A stretch of DNA of 64,000 nt from Sphingobacterium sp. UGAL515B_05 (GCF_033097525.1 NZ_CP109907.1:5084001-5148000), one strand, 5' to 3'. Positions 17,583 to 28,020 are shown, counted from the first letter of the stretch. Made by a program: numbers and translations. Notes: generated from the sequence alone by a model not told the origin.

Positions 17583-17732
17583 AAAACAATTACGTTCAAA
17601 ATAAACGCGAAATGTCTTTTAATTAAAGTTCTTTCACATATATTTGAATTACCTGCAATGCTTGCAGATGGTGGAAATACAGAAATAGAGACCGAATTTG
17701 AAATGGAAAATAGTGATTATTTGCAATCTTGA
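17583..17732 (+). other. Open fragment, possible C-terminus of a lost gene
   Basis: A 49-codon open stretch ends in an acidic tail (TEIETEFEMENSDYLQS) before a stop at 17730. It has no start except an internal ATG at 17658. It lies in the 330-base gap between the atpA fragment and the ATPase. It could be the tail of a deleted gene or chance. Confidence 0.2.
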
Positions 17733-17797
17733 CTGACATTTGTAATAAAGGAAGTAAGAATGAATACTTTTAAAAAAATTATTAAAATCTAACAGTA

Positions 17798-19789
17798 ATG
17801 CTTTTATATATCTGGGTAAACGAATACAAGCATATTAAAAAAACAGGATTCAATTTGAGTTCTCTTTATGAATTCAGTTTTATTATAAAGAAAGACAGCC
17901 ATAAAACAAATGAAATTGTCGGCAGACTTGAATGCGTAAAGAAAAGAACCCCTAAATTATTTAACGACCAGATTATAGATGTAAAGGCAATAATTGGCGA
18001 AAATGGTTCGGGCAAGTCAACACTTTTGGAAATACTCATTCAAAACATTATGACCAAATCCAACTTCTATTTTGATGGGTTTATTATTACGGACAAATTT
18101 ATTTTTAATCGGAAGGGAATTGATTTCGGAACATCTATTTCGGAAATCAAATATTTCGTTTTGGAAGAGGTCCTGAATGTTGAGTTAGTAAACTACAACA
18201 GAGATGAGTTTCAGAGAAAACTAAAGGCCTATGAAGTTCAAGACAGTCATCAAGGGCAAATAGCAACCAGTCATTTAAACCACATTTCAATTATTCATTA
18301 CAGCCCGTTGCTAAACCTGGATAGGATTGCAAATATTGAAGGCGTTGCAGGAAGTTCTAGAACTTGGGAAACGGATTATTGGCATTACTACGATTATACT
18401 ACGGAGAATTGTATTGTAGATGATTATCATGCTCTCAATATTGGTGAGAGCAGTTACTACATATCAGGGGAAAGTGAATTGCTGGCTCATAAGTCAGCAG
18501 AATCAAAACGAAATTTAGAATTCCTTTCAACTGAGATTTTTAAAGAATTGCCTTTTAAAAATCGCATTGAAAGTGTACACATTCGTTTGAATGATTTCTA
18601 TCAAAGGTTTTGGGAAAGTATTGATAGTTTTTTGAAAGCCGACAATGATTTGGAAGGAAAAATTGAAGAAGTAATAGCTTCAATAAAGTTAAAAGCCCCA
18701 AAAGAAATGGACAATTTGAAGGAATTAGAATCAAACTTGTATGTGAGTTTTCTTTATGGAGCACTAAAATACGAGTATAAAAACAGAATGGACTTTGGCG
18801 ACAGAGGAAATTCAAATGCGATCTTCTCCACAATTGAATTATTCCTTTCATCTACGAGCAAAACAAAAACTCAAAGAAGCACAATTGAAAGCTTTTTACA
18901 GAAAGCACAGTTCACAGATAAATTTAAGAGTTCAATTTTTTCTAAAATTAAAAAGGCTGTAGATTTCATCATTAAATCTCCTTCAATTATAAATAGAAGC
19001 AATTATCATTTTTCAATTCCGCTCGCAGATCCTGCTGTGTTGAAGGAGTTTGTCAAATTGTTTTTTGATGATTTTATTTTGGAAGACGAAGGAGATAAGC
19101 GAACGTTTATCTTTGATATTTTTTCAATTGAATTTGTTGGTTTGAGTAGTGGAGAGAAAAATCTACTCTCAATGTTTAGCCGACTTAAAAGAGCGGCTGA
19201 TACTATTCCTAAAAGTCAATCCGATGTAGTTTTTTTACTTGATGAACCAGAAGTAACACTCCATCCTCAATGGCAAATTTCATTCATTAAATTATTGAAT
19301 GAAAATCTACCCAAACTCTTTCCTGAGAAAATATTGCAAATACTTATTTCAAGCCATTCACCAATTTTGGTTTCTGACTTGCCGAAGAACAATATTCTTT
19401 TTTTAGAAAAGGATATTGTTACTGGAGAATGTAAAGTTTCAAAATTGAGAGATATGCAAAAAACCTTTGGAGCTAATATTCATTCGCTATATGCTGATGC
19501 TTTTTTTCTGAAAGATAAAGGAGGTGCAATGGGTGAATTTGCAAAGGGAATCATTAAAGACATTATTAATGAATTGAATAAGGAGGCACCCGAGAATCCA
19601 GAGCATTTAAAGATCATTATAGAATTAGTTGGAGAGCCTTTAATTCAGAATCAATTATTGGAATGGTTTTATAAGAAATTTCCGGAACAAAGAATAGAAA
19701 ATATTGACGAACGAATTGCATTTCTTGAAAAGGAACTCAATTCAATCAAGGAAATTAAAATGAGAGGGAAGAATGAGAATAATAAATAG
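17798..19789 (+). CDS. AAA/ABC-type ATPase of a Septu-like defence pair (PtuA-like)
   Basis: A 663-residue SMC/RecF-like ATPase. It has Walker A GENGSGKST (residues 67-75), an ABC signature LSSGEK (449-454), Walker B VVFLLDEPE (Asp482-Glu483) and a switch His in SSHSP (520). The middle 300 residues are the helical arm insert. This is the architecture of OLD-type and PtuA ATPases. The next gene overlaps it by 17 bases and encodes an HNH nuclease, which is the Septu layout, where the ATPase complex gates a nuclease on phage infection. At 663 residues it is longer than classical PtuA. Naming it Septu-like and not another ATPase-HNH system is a judgement. Confidence 0.8.
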   Translation: MLLYIWVNEYKHIKKTGFNLSSLYEFSFIIKKDSHKTNEIVGRLECVKKRTPKLFNDQIIDVKAIIGENGSGKSTLLEILIQNIMTKSNFYFDGFIITDKFIFNRKGIDFGTSISEIKYFVLEEVLNVELVNYNRDEFQRKLKAYEVQDSHQGQIATSHLNHISIIHYSPLLNLDRIANIEGVAGSSRTWETDYWHYYDYTTENCIVDDYHALNIGESSYYISGESELLAHKSAESKRNLEFLSTEIFKELPFKNRIESVHIRLNDFYQRFWESIDSFLKADNDLEGKIEEVIASIKLKAPKEMDNLKELESNLYVSFLYGALKYEYKNRMDFGDRGNSNAIFSTIELFLSSTSKTKTQRSTIESFLQKAQFTDKFKSSIFSKIKKAVDFIIKSPSIINRSNYHFSIPLADPAVLKEFVKLFFDDFILEDEGDKRTFIFDIFSIEFVGLSSGEKNLLSMFSRLKRAADTIPKSQSDVVFLLDEPEVTLHPQWQISFIKLLNENLPKLFPEKILQILISSHSPILVSDLPKNNILFLEKDIVTGECKVSKLRDMQKTFGANIHSLYADAFFLKDKGGAMGEFAKGIIKDIINELNKEAPENPEHLKIIIELVGEPLIQNQLLEWFYKKFPEQRIENIDERIAFLEKELNSIKEIKMRGKNENNK

Positions 19790-20744
19790 GATAATTGATA
19801 ACAAGGGTAACTTAGTTTCGTTTAAGAGTTTTGGGGACGAGTATTTGAATTACCATAAAGCAGGTTGGACAAATTATTTTGATAAAGCAAAAAACAACCT
19901 TGAAAATTTAGCAGAAGAAAAAAATGGTAATCAACATGATTTTATAATAGATTTGATTGATGATTTAAATGATATAATCAAAGCTACTCCAGATCAAATC
20001 CCGGAACATATTATAAAATTTACAACGGGTCAATATTTGACTACTTTGAATGATGAAGTTTTTAAAAATGAAATTGAGGAGGCATTTGGATATTCTGCGT
20101 TCAGAAAAAGTGCAAAAGCATCTTGGTTTGCAGAAAGATTTGGAATTAGTGCATGTCTTTATTGTAATGCTCAATTCACTTTGGCGATTGGAAAAGACGG
20201 CACAAAAAAGAAATTACTTTTTCAGTTAGACCACTTCTATAATAAATCAAAATTTCCATTTCTTTCTCTTACACTTGGAAATTTAATTCCATCTTGTTCA
20301 ACTTGTAATATTTCGAAAAGCAGTAAGTCATTTACTTTAATCACTCACATTCATCCGTATCACGGTGATGCAAACATTATGTTTGATTTTTACATTGATG
20401 AAAACAATGCTCTTGAATACTTAATTGGAAATAGAAATTACAAATTATTAACTCCTAAAGTTAATGTTGTTGACCCAAGATTTGATGACCACAAGACAAC
20501 TTTTGGCATTGAAGCAATTTATGAAAAACATGCTGATGTTGTTGAAGAATTATTATTGAAATCTCTTTATTACAACAAATCAAAAAGAGAAGAACTGGAA
20601 ATGGAATTTGCTGACTTGAATTTATCTGGAAGCGTAATTGACAGATTTGTTTTAGGTAATTACAGTTTGGATTCAGAAATAAACAAAAGACCTTTATCCA
20701 AGTTGTCAAAAGACATCGGCAAACAATTAAAAATAATAAAATGA
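19773..20744 (+). CDS. HNH endonuclease, PtuB-like
   Basis: A 323-residue protein with a zinc-supported HNH core: Cys128-x2-Cys131 (CLYCN), LDHFYNK (His154 of the HNH fold), then NLIPSCSTCN with Cys175 and Cys178. Helical N- and C-terminal parts probably contact the ATPase. HNH enzymes cut DNA or RNA; in Septu PtuB degrades DNA or tRNA-like targets once the ATPase is relieved. Translation is coupled to the ATPase by overlap. All predicted metal ligands are present. The start at 19773 is the only Met that gives the full N-terminal helices. Confidence 0.82.
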   Translation: MRIINRIIDNKGNLVSFKSFGDEYLNYHKAGWTNYFDKAKNNLENLAEEKNGNQHDFIIDLIDDLNDIIKATPDQIPEHIIKFTTGQYLTTLNDEVFKNEIEEAFGYSAFRKSAKASWFAERFGISACLYCNAQFTLAIGKDGTKKKLLFQLDHFYNKSKFPFLSLTLGNLIPSCSTCNISKSSKSFTLITHIHPYHGDANIMFDFYIDENNALEYLIGNRNYKLLTPKVNVVDPRFDDHKTTFGIEAIYEKHADVVEELLLKSLYYNKSKREELEMEFADLNLSGSVIDRFVLGNYSLDSEINKRPLSKLSKDIGKQLKIIK

Positions 20745-20809
20745 ACTCTACTAAACTTATTAGAAAACTATTGACATCTGGTGAGGTTGTAATAGTAGTT
20801 TTGCGCTAA
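20741..20809 (+). CDS. 22-residue ORF coupled to the HNH gene
   Basis: ATG overlaps the HNH stop as ATGA, a typical coupling junction. The ORF reads MNSTKLIRKLLTSGEVVIVV then Leu-Arg and stops. It looks like the first residues of a third operon gene cut off at about 20805, where sequence character changes. It could be a chance reading frame. The rest of the gap to 21116 holds only the right direct repeat. Confidence 0.3.
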   Translation: MNSTKLIRKLLTSGEVVIVVLR

Positions 20810-20919
20810 AGAGATTCCCGGTTTGTAAAATTCCTAAATTCAAACTTTTTGCCATCCTTTGAGCCTTTATTATTATCATAATTTAATTGATCTGAAAAAA
20901 CTACCATGAATTCGTATAT

Positions 20920-20962
20920 TTCGTGGCAGTTATACTTATAGGCGAGGGAGGGAACCGAACCA
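20920..20962. repeat. Direct repeat, right copy
   Basis: TTCGTGGCA (20920-20928) and AGGGAGGGAACCGAACCA (20945-20962) repeat the element at 16661-16706 in the same orientation. A degenerate left arm, TACCATGAA (20902-20910), partly pairs with the TTCGTGGCA. The pair encloses about 4.2 kb with the atpA fragment and the Septu-like genes. Confidence 0.6.
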
Positions 20963-21116
20963 GCCGTCTGCCAATAGCTTATTATAGCTATTAGCAGCGT
21001 AGATTGGGAAATATTGGAATGATAAGGATGGGTCGGATATTACCCTACTTCTGGTGATTTTGTACCGTCATATTTTATTATATTGCAATAGAAGCAATAT
21101 ATGAATATTATATTTT

Positions 21117-24100
21117 ATGGGACTACAAGAAGCGCATGAAGGATATGAGTACCAAGATCTACTTATTGCATACTTTCTATTGAAAGATATGCTGGAAGAG
21201 ACAAATGGAAGGTTTTTAATTGACAGAAAAGAGTCGAAGATTGATTCAATAGACGATGTAACTATTATTGCTGATAGCGGTAAATTTAAGAATCAAGTTA
21301 AATACAGTAATTCTGATTCTGCTCACACACTTAAAAAAGATGATCTTTCAAGTGGGGTTATATGCATTGATGAGTTATTTCAAACCTGGCAAATTAATAG
21401 TAATGTCCAAAAATCAGAATTGAGGTTATGTCTTGCCTGGAATTGTCCCGACGACTCTCTTACCGACATTCTTACAGAAATACCAGACAAGGGTACATTC
21501 AATAACTTCAATACGAAAGTGTATCAAATTAATATAGCTAAGCTATGGCCTGAAAATGAAGAGCCTCTATCCTCATGGGTTAGATTTAAACGTTTTGTAA
21601 GTAAAGAGAAGGTAGATAGAAATCAGTTCATTTGCTTTTGCGATGACTTATATATTGAAGTTGAATTTCCAAAATTCAGCCTAGATCTGAACGAGCCCGG
21701 TGAATTAGAGAGCATCGTTATCGATCAGGTAAGATCACTAGGGATTGGAATTTTTCCTAATAACCACATCAAGGTAAGTGAGTTTGCTGCTTCATTGATT
21801 TTAGAAGTCAAAAGAGTTAGAAGTAAGGGTGGGGAAATAACTTCAAATTCCATCTTTAGTAAATTTAATATTAGTCAGACCTATGGTTCAATTGAACAAA
21901 TTTTCCCAGTAATTGAAGAAGAAAACGTAGACAGGCAAGAAACTATAAAGGCATTTATAGGATCTATTCAAGACATTAACAAAGTTTTGCTGCTTGGTGA
22001 ACCTGGAAATGGCAAATCTTGGTTTATTCAAAACATCGAAAATTATTTATGTAATCATGATGTCAAGGTCATCAGACATTACTGCTATACCAGCGTAGAT
22101 GACCCCCTGCAAAAAGACCGGATTCAAACCAACACTTTTTTTGGGAATCTCATTGCTGATATTATTAAACACTATCCATACTTAAGACATCATAAAAAAG
22201 CAAAATACGGAAGTGATTTATCTGACCTAAATCGCTTGATCGAATTAATTGATCAGGATACTGTATTAATTATTGATGGATTAGATCATATTGATAGAGT
22301 ATTTCATTTTAAGCAATTCCATGATCTGTCAGTTCGGGATATTGATATCATAAAAACTATATCACGCCTATCAACTTCCCGACACGTGAAAGTAATCATT
22401 GCTTCGCAGGCTATTAGTGAGTTGAATGAGCTGGAAGGGTTTGAAAAGAAAAACATCCCAGCATGGGGTATCCATGAAACACGTGAATTGATGTTTAAAG
22501 TTGGGCTTTCAGATATTAAAATCGAAAGCAATCTACTTGCAGATTTTTTGCAAGAAAAATGTAACGGAAATCCCCTTTATTTAAAGTATCTCATTATTGA
22601 AATCAAGCAGCTTAATTCAGCCATTTCAGCAGAGACAATCAATGAACTACCAACATATTCTTACAATTTGAAGGGTTACTATCAATATATTTTAAATAAA
22701 ATACAGTCGCATCAGGATGTCCCCAGAATTTTATCGGGTGTTGGATTTAGCTTAACCCAACTTGACCTGAAAGAAATTACCCATTTAGGAATGAAAGTGG
22801 AAGAGGATTTAAAAGTTCTTTCGCCAATTCTTAACATTAATATCCTTCAAAGTGGTTACCAGATATATCACGAGAGTTTTAGAAGGTTTATAGTTGAACA
22901 TCTCGAGTCTGCAGGTGTTAATATTGAAGCTGCAATTTTCAAGCCTATAATAGACTGGTTTTCGAACAAAGACTTCTTTTCCCACACCAAAGCGTTCCGT
23001 TTTTACCTTCAGCTATTATATGAAACGCGTAAGTACGATATAGCGCTTAAGCTCATTTCCCATGATTTTATTACCAAAAGCATTATCTGTGGGCAGCCAT
23101 GGAAAGCCATTACCAACAATTTCTTAATATTGGGAAGATGCGCTGTTCAACATCAAGACTTTCCTGCAATAGTAATGCTGAATGAATTGAACAAAATATT
23201 AAGCACCACCATTGATAGTCTAGACAGTGTATTCATTCCTTACTTAACTGCCATAGGTAATCTATATGGTTTCACACACATTTCACAGATATTGCTATTC
23301 GATGGTAAGCCCACATTAGATCTGATTGATGGACTCAAAGCATGTTATTTATGTAATGAACACAATACGCCTGCACCTTGGGTGGTATATATGCAATATT
23401 TTGAGGATCAAGAAAACATTACGGTAGATACATTTAAGTATTTTGTGCATGGGCTGGTTGCAGAAAGAAAGGCTGATCGTTTAAATAAGGTGGCCACTAA
23501 GCTGAATGAAGATCAATCACTATCAGCTTTTTGGACCATATTCCGAAGGGAACTGAGAATATATCCGGATACCCGGTATATTGAGCAACTGCGTAGTACA
23601 TTTCCTGAGATTGATGCTGCTCTGGAGTCAAGAGACATCATCAACTCTACTTCTCCGCAAAAGATAGAAGAGTTAGTTAATCAGATATTGAAATTTGAAC
23701 ACATACACACCAATGAGCAAAGTATTTTAGAAGACTTTTTTGTTAAAATTAATGAACACGTAAGAGATGAGCTATTTATTAAAAACATTATTGAGCAATT
23801 TAAAGGTAAAAACTGGTTCTATAACTGGATAATATATAAGTTAAAGCTCACACTTATAAAAAACTTATATGTAGATGCTGATGCACACACGACGGACTCA
23901 CTTTTAAGGGAAGCATTTCAATATCTTGGCTATCACACTGAGCCATTTCTTGGCAAGCCCAGAACATCAGATCTTTACGGAATACATAATTATATATATA
24001 GTAGCTTAGTTGATGGTCTTCAGCTTATTCATGCAAAAGAGCAATGGGACTATGTAATTGATATTTTGACAAAGGTGAGCGAAGGAACTACTGTTTCTTT

Positions 24101-26798
24101 GCAAAGAAGTATTTCCGGCCCATTGGCTACAGATTCCCTTTTCCAACTGCTCTCAGATTTTGTATGCAGCGATAATATAGAAAAGATAATCGATGTATTA
24201 GTAAGATTGTCAAAAGAAAAGCAGGACTATCACTACCACACAAATATAGCAGAGTATGAATTCACACTTTCAATTTTGTATTCTAAAGCGGGCGATAATA
24301 TAAATGCACACAACCATTTTGCCGAAGCCGTAAAATATACCCTGGCTTATACTTTCAGAAAAGATGCGACTCTAGATGACGTTATCACTGCAATTGAATC
24401 TTACTGTTTGCTAAATCCAACAGTAGGGTCAGATTACCTTAAAAGAATTAAAGTGCTGGCTGACTCGGTGTTGAATCACACTGATGGTAAGGGCACACAA
24501 CATTATACTGGTGAATGGTATAGAAAATACCTGGCTGTCAATTTTGAGGAAGCATGTTTATACCTGCGTAATGAGCTTCATCGGTATATACATTCATGGA
24601 TGGATGAAGAATGCCTTGTAGATCTTTTGATTAAGGCAGATGGTTCGGTTGACCCGGTAATTGAAGGATATATCGCCTGTACGTTGCCAGTAGAAAGATC
24701 TGAAAAGTTTCAAGCTTACTGTATAAGTCTTTCTGAAAAAATTCCTGAAGGTCATAGCCTTAAAAGCGCGTTGCTAACAATCACGCTGTCCAATATAACT
24801 ATTGAGGATCAATACAGCTATTCAGTTGGCTTTGTTAAAAAAGCTGAAGAAGCGGCATTGCGACATAAATTGACCCTATATTATAAGCCCAAACCTTCAC
24901 CAGTTCGCGGACAAGGTCAAATGCCTGCAAAACCAATTAGAATTTTGTGTGAAGACCGAATAGAGTTTGCTGAGATGTCCATTGCTGAACTAACAAATTG
25001 GTTTAGTAATGGAAAACTTATTCGGGACAATATCAATGCACTATGCTACTTGTTTGATTCATTTAATGAGCTCGACAATGAAGTGAAAGAATTTATTAAC
25101 ACCCTGATAATCAACAAAAGGAATGACAATGGCGATCCTAACGATGGGCTTGATATGGTGTTTGCTGAATACAATGATTTTAGATGCTATTATCTGGTTA
25201 GCAGATTTGTTTTAGAATCCGGTGGGTGGTTTCAGCGACTCACCAGGATAGATTTGTTTAAAGCTGCACATGACTATAATCCCCAATTGGCATTAACCTA
25301 CCTGTTTGAACTACTGGTTGATCAACTAAACGTAGGGTTTAATCGTGACTTTTCTGCTAATCTGATTCGATTACTTATAGAATTGAAATATGACCCTAAA
25401 GTAATTGACGAAATGTGGGCTAATCTTTTCAATGTTACAAGCTATCGCCTTCCTAAACAGGAAGCTATAGACTGGGGGGATGCATTGGATAATAGTCTAG
25501 AGATGAACCGACGCGAGATTTTATTTAGCATACTGCTTTGTAGATTCAGGGCAAACACTACTGAGCGATATCAACGGGTAGTTGGTGGCTTGGTATATAT
25601 AATGAAATACTGTCCGGATCTTGCTGTAAAACCATTTAAATGGTTCCTACAAAACAGAGACCGATTTCAATCTTCTCAGATATTGTCAGTAATTCAACTA
25701 ATTTATGATCAAAATGTAATAGACACCCAGTATAAAGATAATTTTTCAGGTGAATTGAATAGCATGTATCCGACGCGCTACGTGACTATTGATGTTTTAA
25801 TAGAAGAGCTGCTTAACAAACCTGAATTTAAATATATAGAAGTAGAGGATATTCAGTTTCCACTTAAGGCCTATGAAAAAGAATTCTATTTAAGCCTAAA
25901 TCAACGACAGTCAGTATTTACAAATATGGGGCTAGACCTCGATCAGGTTTTTGCAAAACATCAATCTACCTGGCAACTTAAATACCAACACCTTTTTGAA
26001 ATTTATGTAAATAGATTCAATAAAACAATGGTTCAGCATATTTACAGTTCGGAATATATGCTTGAACTCATTAATAGCGGCTATTTATCAAACCAATTGA
26101 AAGATTGGGCGAAAGTAAATAAGCTATCCTTCTATAAGACCGCATCACTTGGGTTGAATGCGATTGCCGCGCAGATAAATTCTAGCTCTTTCAGGCCTAT
26201 TGGTATAGTAAGACCATGGGATACTGAAGGTGAACGTTTAGAGGACATAGATACTTCTAAAGACTGGATTTTGATAGCACACTTTGAGCATGAATATAAA
26301 ATGGTCAAATATTCGGAATTGCTGGGCGCACAGAATTTTGGTGGCCTTACGTTCTCTGGAATGTCAACAGGTAATTTCCCCTATTCCAAGTACAATTTGC
26401 ATTCGGCAGTCATCTGGGACAATATGGTTGTGGATGCTGCTATGGAAGATACACCAGTGCTCGCCTTTATTCAGCATGACCCAATTGAATTTTTGAGGTT
26501 ACTTTGGCTGCACCCTAATATTGTAAGTGCACTTAATTTAACTGTATCAGATCCTGCGGATGGATTGTATGCAACTAATGAATACAACGAAAAGGTTTTG
26601 AAGTTTGAATACTGGTCATCAGAATATCTGGGGCTACGTCACAATAATCATTTACATGATGAAAAGGCAAAGCTGGTAGGTTCTGCGCTTTCGATGAAGA
26701 AAGATTATTTTGATAAAATGTGCAAAATTTATAAATATGCACCTAAATATTGCATACTTAATGACAAGACTAAAGAGAAGCCAGAATTAGGCCAATAA
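21117..26798 (+). CDS. STAND NTPase with N-terminal Cap4/DUF4297-like nuclease
   Basis: A 1893-residue protein in three parts. Residues 1-200 look like a PD-(D/E)xK nuclease of the Cap4/DUF4297 type: GYEYQDLL at 9-16, Asp46-Asp47 in IDDVTI and Gln60-Val-Lys62 in NQVKYS. Residues 260-620 are a STAND ATPase with Walker A GEPGNGKS (293-300) and Walker B VLIIDGLDHID. The rest is a long helical repeat sensor of TPR-like character with a distinct C-terminal segment after residue 1700. Avs proteins share this plan and bind phage proteins to trigger the nuclease, so I infer abortive antiphage defence. An Mrr-like gene follows after 35 bases. A+T content looks higher than in the Rhs region. Confidence 0.82.
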   Translation: MGLQEAHEGYEYQDLLIAYFLLKDMLEETNGRFLIDRKESKIDSIDDVTIIADSGKFKNQVKYSNSDSAHTLKKDDLSSGVICIDELFQTWQINSNVQKSELRLCLAWNCPDDSLTDILTEIPDKGTFNNFNTKVYQINIAKLWPENEEPLSSWVRFKRFVSKEKVDRNQFICFCDDLYIEVEFPKFSLDLNEPGELESIVIDQVRSLGIGIFPNNHIKVSEFAASLILEVKRVRSKGGEITSNSIFSKFNISQTYGSIEQIFPVIEEENVDRQETIKAFIGSIQDINKVLLLGEPGNGKSWFIQNIENYLCNHDVKVIRHYCYTSVDDPLQKDRIQTNTFFGNLIADIIKHYPYLRHHKKAKYGSDLSDLNRLIELIDQDTVLIIDGLDHIDRVFHFKQFHDLSVRDIDIIKTISRLSTSRHVKVIIASQAISELNELEGFEKKNIPAWGIHETRELMFKVGLSDIKIESNLLADFLQEKCNGNPLYLKYLIIEIKQLNSAISAETINELPTYSYNLKGYYQYILNKIQSHQDVPRILSGVGFSLTQLDLKEITHLGMKVEEDLKVLSPILNINILQSGYQIYHESFRRFIVEHLESAGVNIEAAIFKPIIDWFSNKDFFSHTKAFRFYLQLLYETRKYDIALKLISHDFITKSIICGQPWKAITNNFLILGRCAVQHQDFPAIVMLNELNKILSTTIDSLDSVFIPYLTAIGNLYGFTHISQILLFDGKPTLDLIDGLKACYLCNEHNTPAPWVVYMQYFEDQENITVDTFKYFVHGLVAERKADRLNKVATKLNEDQSLSAFWTIFRRELRIYPDTRYIEQLRSTFPEIDAALESRDIINSTSPQKIEELVNQILKFEHIHTNEQSILEDFFVKINEHVRDELFIKNIIEQFKGKNWFYNWIIYKLKLTLIKNLYVDADAHTTDSLLREAFQYLGYHTEPFLGKPRTSDLYGIHNYIYSSLVDGLQLIHAKEQWDYVIDILTKVSEGTTVSLQRSISGPLATDSLFQLLSDFVCSDNIEKIIDVLVRLSKEKQDYHYHTNIAEYEFTLSILYSKAGDNINAHNHFAEAVKYTLAYTFRKDATLDDVITAIESYCLLNPTVGSDYLKRIKVLADSVLNHTDGKGTQHYTGEWYRKYLAVNFEEACLYLRNELHRYIHSWMDEECLVDLLIKADGSVDPVIEGYIACTLPVERSEKFQAYCISLSEKIPEGHSLKSALLTITLSNITIEDQYSYSVGFVKKAEEAALRHKLTLYYKPKPSPVRGQGQMPAKPIRILCEDRIEFAEMSIAELTNWFSNGKLIRDNINALCYLFDSFNELDNEVKEFINTLIINKRNDNGDPNDGLDMVFAEYNDFRCYYLVSRFVLESGGWFQRLTRIDLFKAAHDYNPQLALTYLFELLVDQLNVGFNRDFSANLIRLLIELKYDPKVIDEMWANLFNVTSYRLPKQEAIDWGDALDNSLEMNRREILFSILLCRFRANTTERYQRVVGGLVYIMKYCPDLAVKPFKWFLQNRDRFQSSQILSVIQLIYDQNVIDTQYKDNFSGELNSMYPTRYVTIDVLIEELLNKPEFKYIEVEDIQFPLKAYEKEFYLSLNQRQSVFTNMGLDLDQVFAKHQSTWQLKYQHLFEIYVNRFNKTMVQHIYSSEYMLELINSGYLSNQLKDWAKVNKLSFYKTASLGLNAIAAQINSSSFRPIGIVRPWDTEGERLEDIDTSKDWILIAHFEHEYKMVKYSELLGAQNFGGLTFSGMSTGNFPYSKYNLHSAVIWDNMVVDAAMEDTPVLAFIQHDPIEFLRLLWLHPNIVSALNLTVSDPADGLYATNEYNEKVLKFEYWSSEYLGLRHNNHLHDEKAKLVGSALSMKKDYFDKMCKIYKYAPKYCILNDKTKEKPELGQ

Positions 26799-26833
26799 GT
26801 ATGTACAGGTGATGCCAGAAATGCTTTGATAAT

Positions 26834-27922
26834 ATGATTTATACAGTTAATGATATTGCTTTTGAGCAATTGACACCACGAGATTTTGAGCACCTATGTT
26901 ATGAGCTGCTTTTAAGATACGGTTACCAGGAATTAATATGGCGCCAGGGTGGTGCAGATAGCGGTCGTGATATTGAGGGGACATTGCTTTTTTCAAATCA
27001 CATCCACCCTAAAAAAACCAAGTGGTTTTTTGAATGTAAACATTATACCTCGAGCGGCGTTCCGCCCGCCGAACTAAATTCTAAGATAGCTTGGGCAGAT
27101 GCTGAACGCCCGGACTTCCTAGTCCTATTTGCATCCTCTTATATAACAAAAGATGCTCGAACCTGGCTCGAGCATATTCAATCCCAAAAGCTGTATAAGA
27201 TTGTTGTTATAGAAGGCCCAGATTTAAAAAACAGGTTATTACAATTTCCGGCTTTGATAGAACAATTCTTTTCTCTTAATGGTGCTGAGCAACTTTTTAA
27301 TGATGTGAAGAAAATGTGGGTCCACCACAAGATTGAGCCAAGTTTTGAGGTTCTCCGAGAAGTAGCTGAGAAGATCGACCCAGAAAAGCTTACGCTTAAC
27401 GATTTGGGATTCATATTTATCTCTTTTTATAGAAATTATCAGGCATTTGAAGGGCGGGAAAGCTACTACGATGACTTTACTGAACAAATTCTCGAGCCAC
27501 TTTACGATCGCCTGATAACGTTGGCAAAGCCAGACAGCTTAGAAAATTTTGAACCCTACAGAGGTGACGTTGATGAACTAGGTGGCAATGGCTGCTTTGA
27601 TGAAGTTGATATGCTTCAATATGATGAAACGCCGAACCCTTCCTATGCGCATCAATATTATCTGCTTCATTTAAATCATAAAAAAAGTTCTGATAAATGG
27701 ACAACAGGGCATTACCTGTTTTTAAACACCACTTATGAAGAGGCAATAGAGCTCTTTATGCTAGACGATTCAGATTTTACTACTGGTGCAAGGGTCTACA
27801 GTCCCTATACGCCAGATGCGCTAAAGCAACTGGCATTGGATCTACCAGATGATTTTATTAACAAGATATTGGTTGCCTATCCTAGCTTGAATGTTGCAAA
27901 AGAAAAAAGACAAGAAGGATAA
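26834..27922 (+). CDS. Mrr-like restriction endonuclease
   Basis: A 362-residue protein. Residues 1-130 are an Mrr-type PD-(D/E)xK nuclease: PRDFEHLCYELLLRYGY helix, GGADSGRDIEG with Asp46, then FFECKHYT with Glu67 and Lys69. The last 200 residues have no motif I recognise; they are acidic and Trp/Tyr-rich near EPYRGDVDELGGNG and HQYYLLHLNH. It starts 35 bases after the STAND gene, so the two form a probable operon with two different nucleases. It could be a second effector or a partner that marks or processes DNA. Catalytic residues are intact. Confidence 0.82.
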   Translation: MIYTVNDIAFEQLTPRDFEHLCYELLLRYGYQELIWRQGGADSGRDIEGTLLFSNHIHPKKTKWFFECKHYTSSGVPPAELNSKIAWADAERPDFLVLFASSYITKDARTWLEHIQSQKLYKIVVIEGPDLKNRLLQFPALIEQFFSLNGAEQLFNDVKKMWVHHKIEPSFEVLREVAEKIDPEKLTLNDLGFIFISFYRNYQAFEGRESYYDDFTEQILEPLYDRLITLAKPDSLENFEPYRGDVDELGGNGCFDEVDMLQYDETPNPSYAHQYYLLHLNHKKSSDKWTTGHYLFLNTTYEEAIELFMLDDSDFTTGARVYSPYTPDALKQLALDLPDDFINKILVAYPSLNVAKEKRQEG

Positions 27923-28020
27923 TTTTTATAAGGAATAAGGACAAGACTATTATATGATTGAAATTGACCAATCTTTTCATACTTAAAACTTTCGTTTTTT
28001 ATCGTAAACTTTTATTGCTT

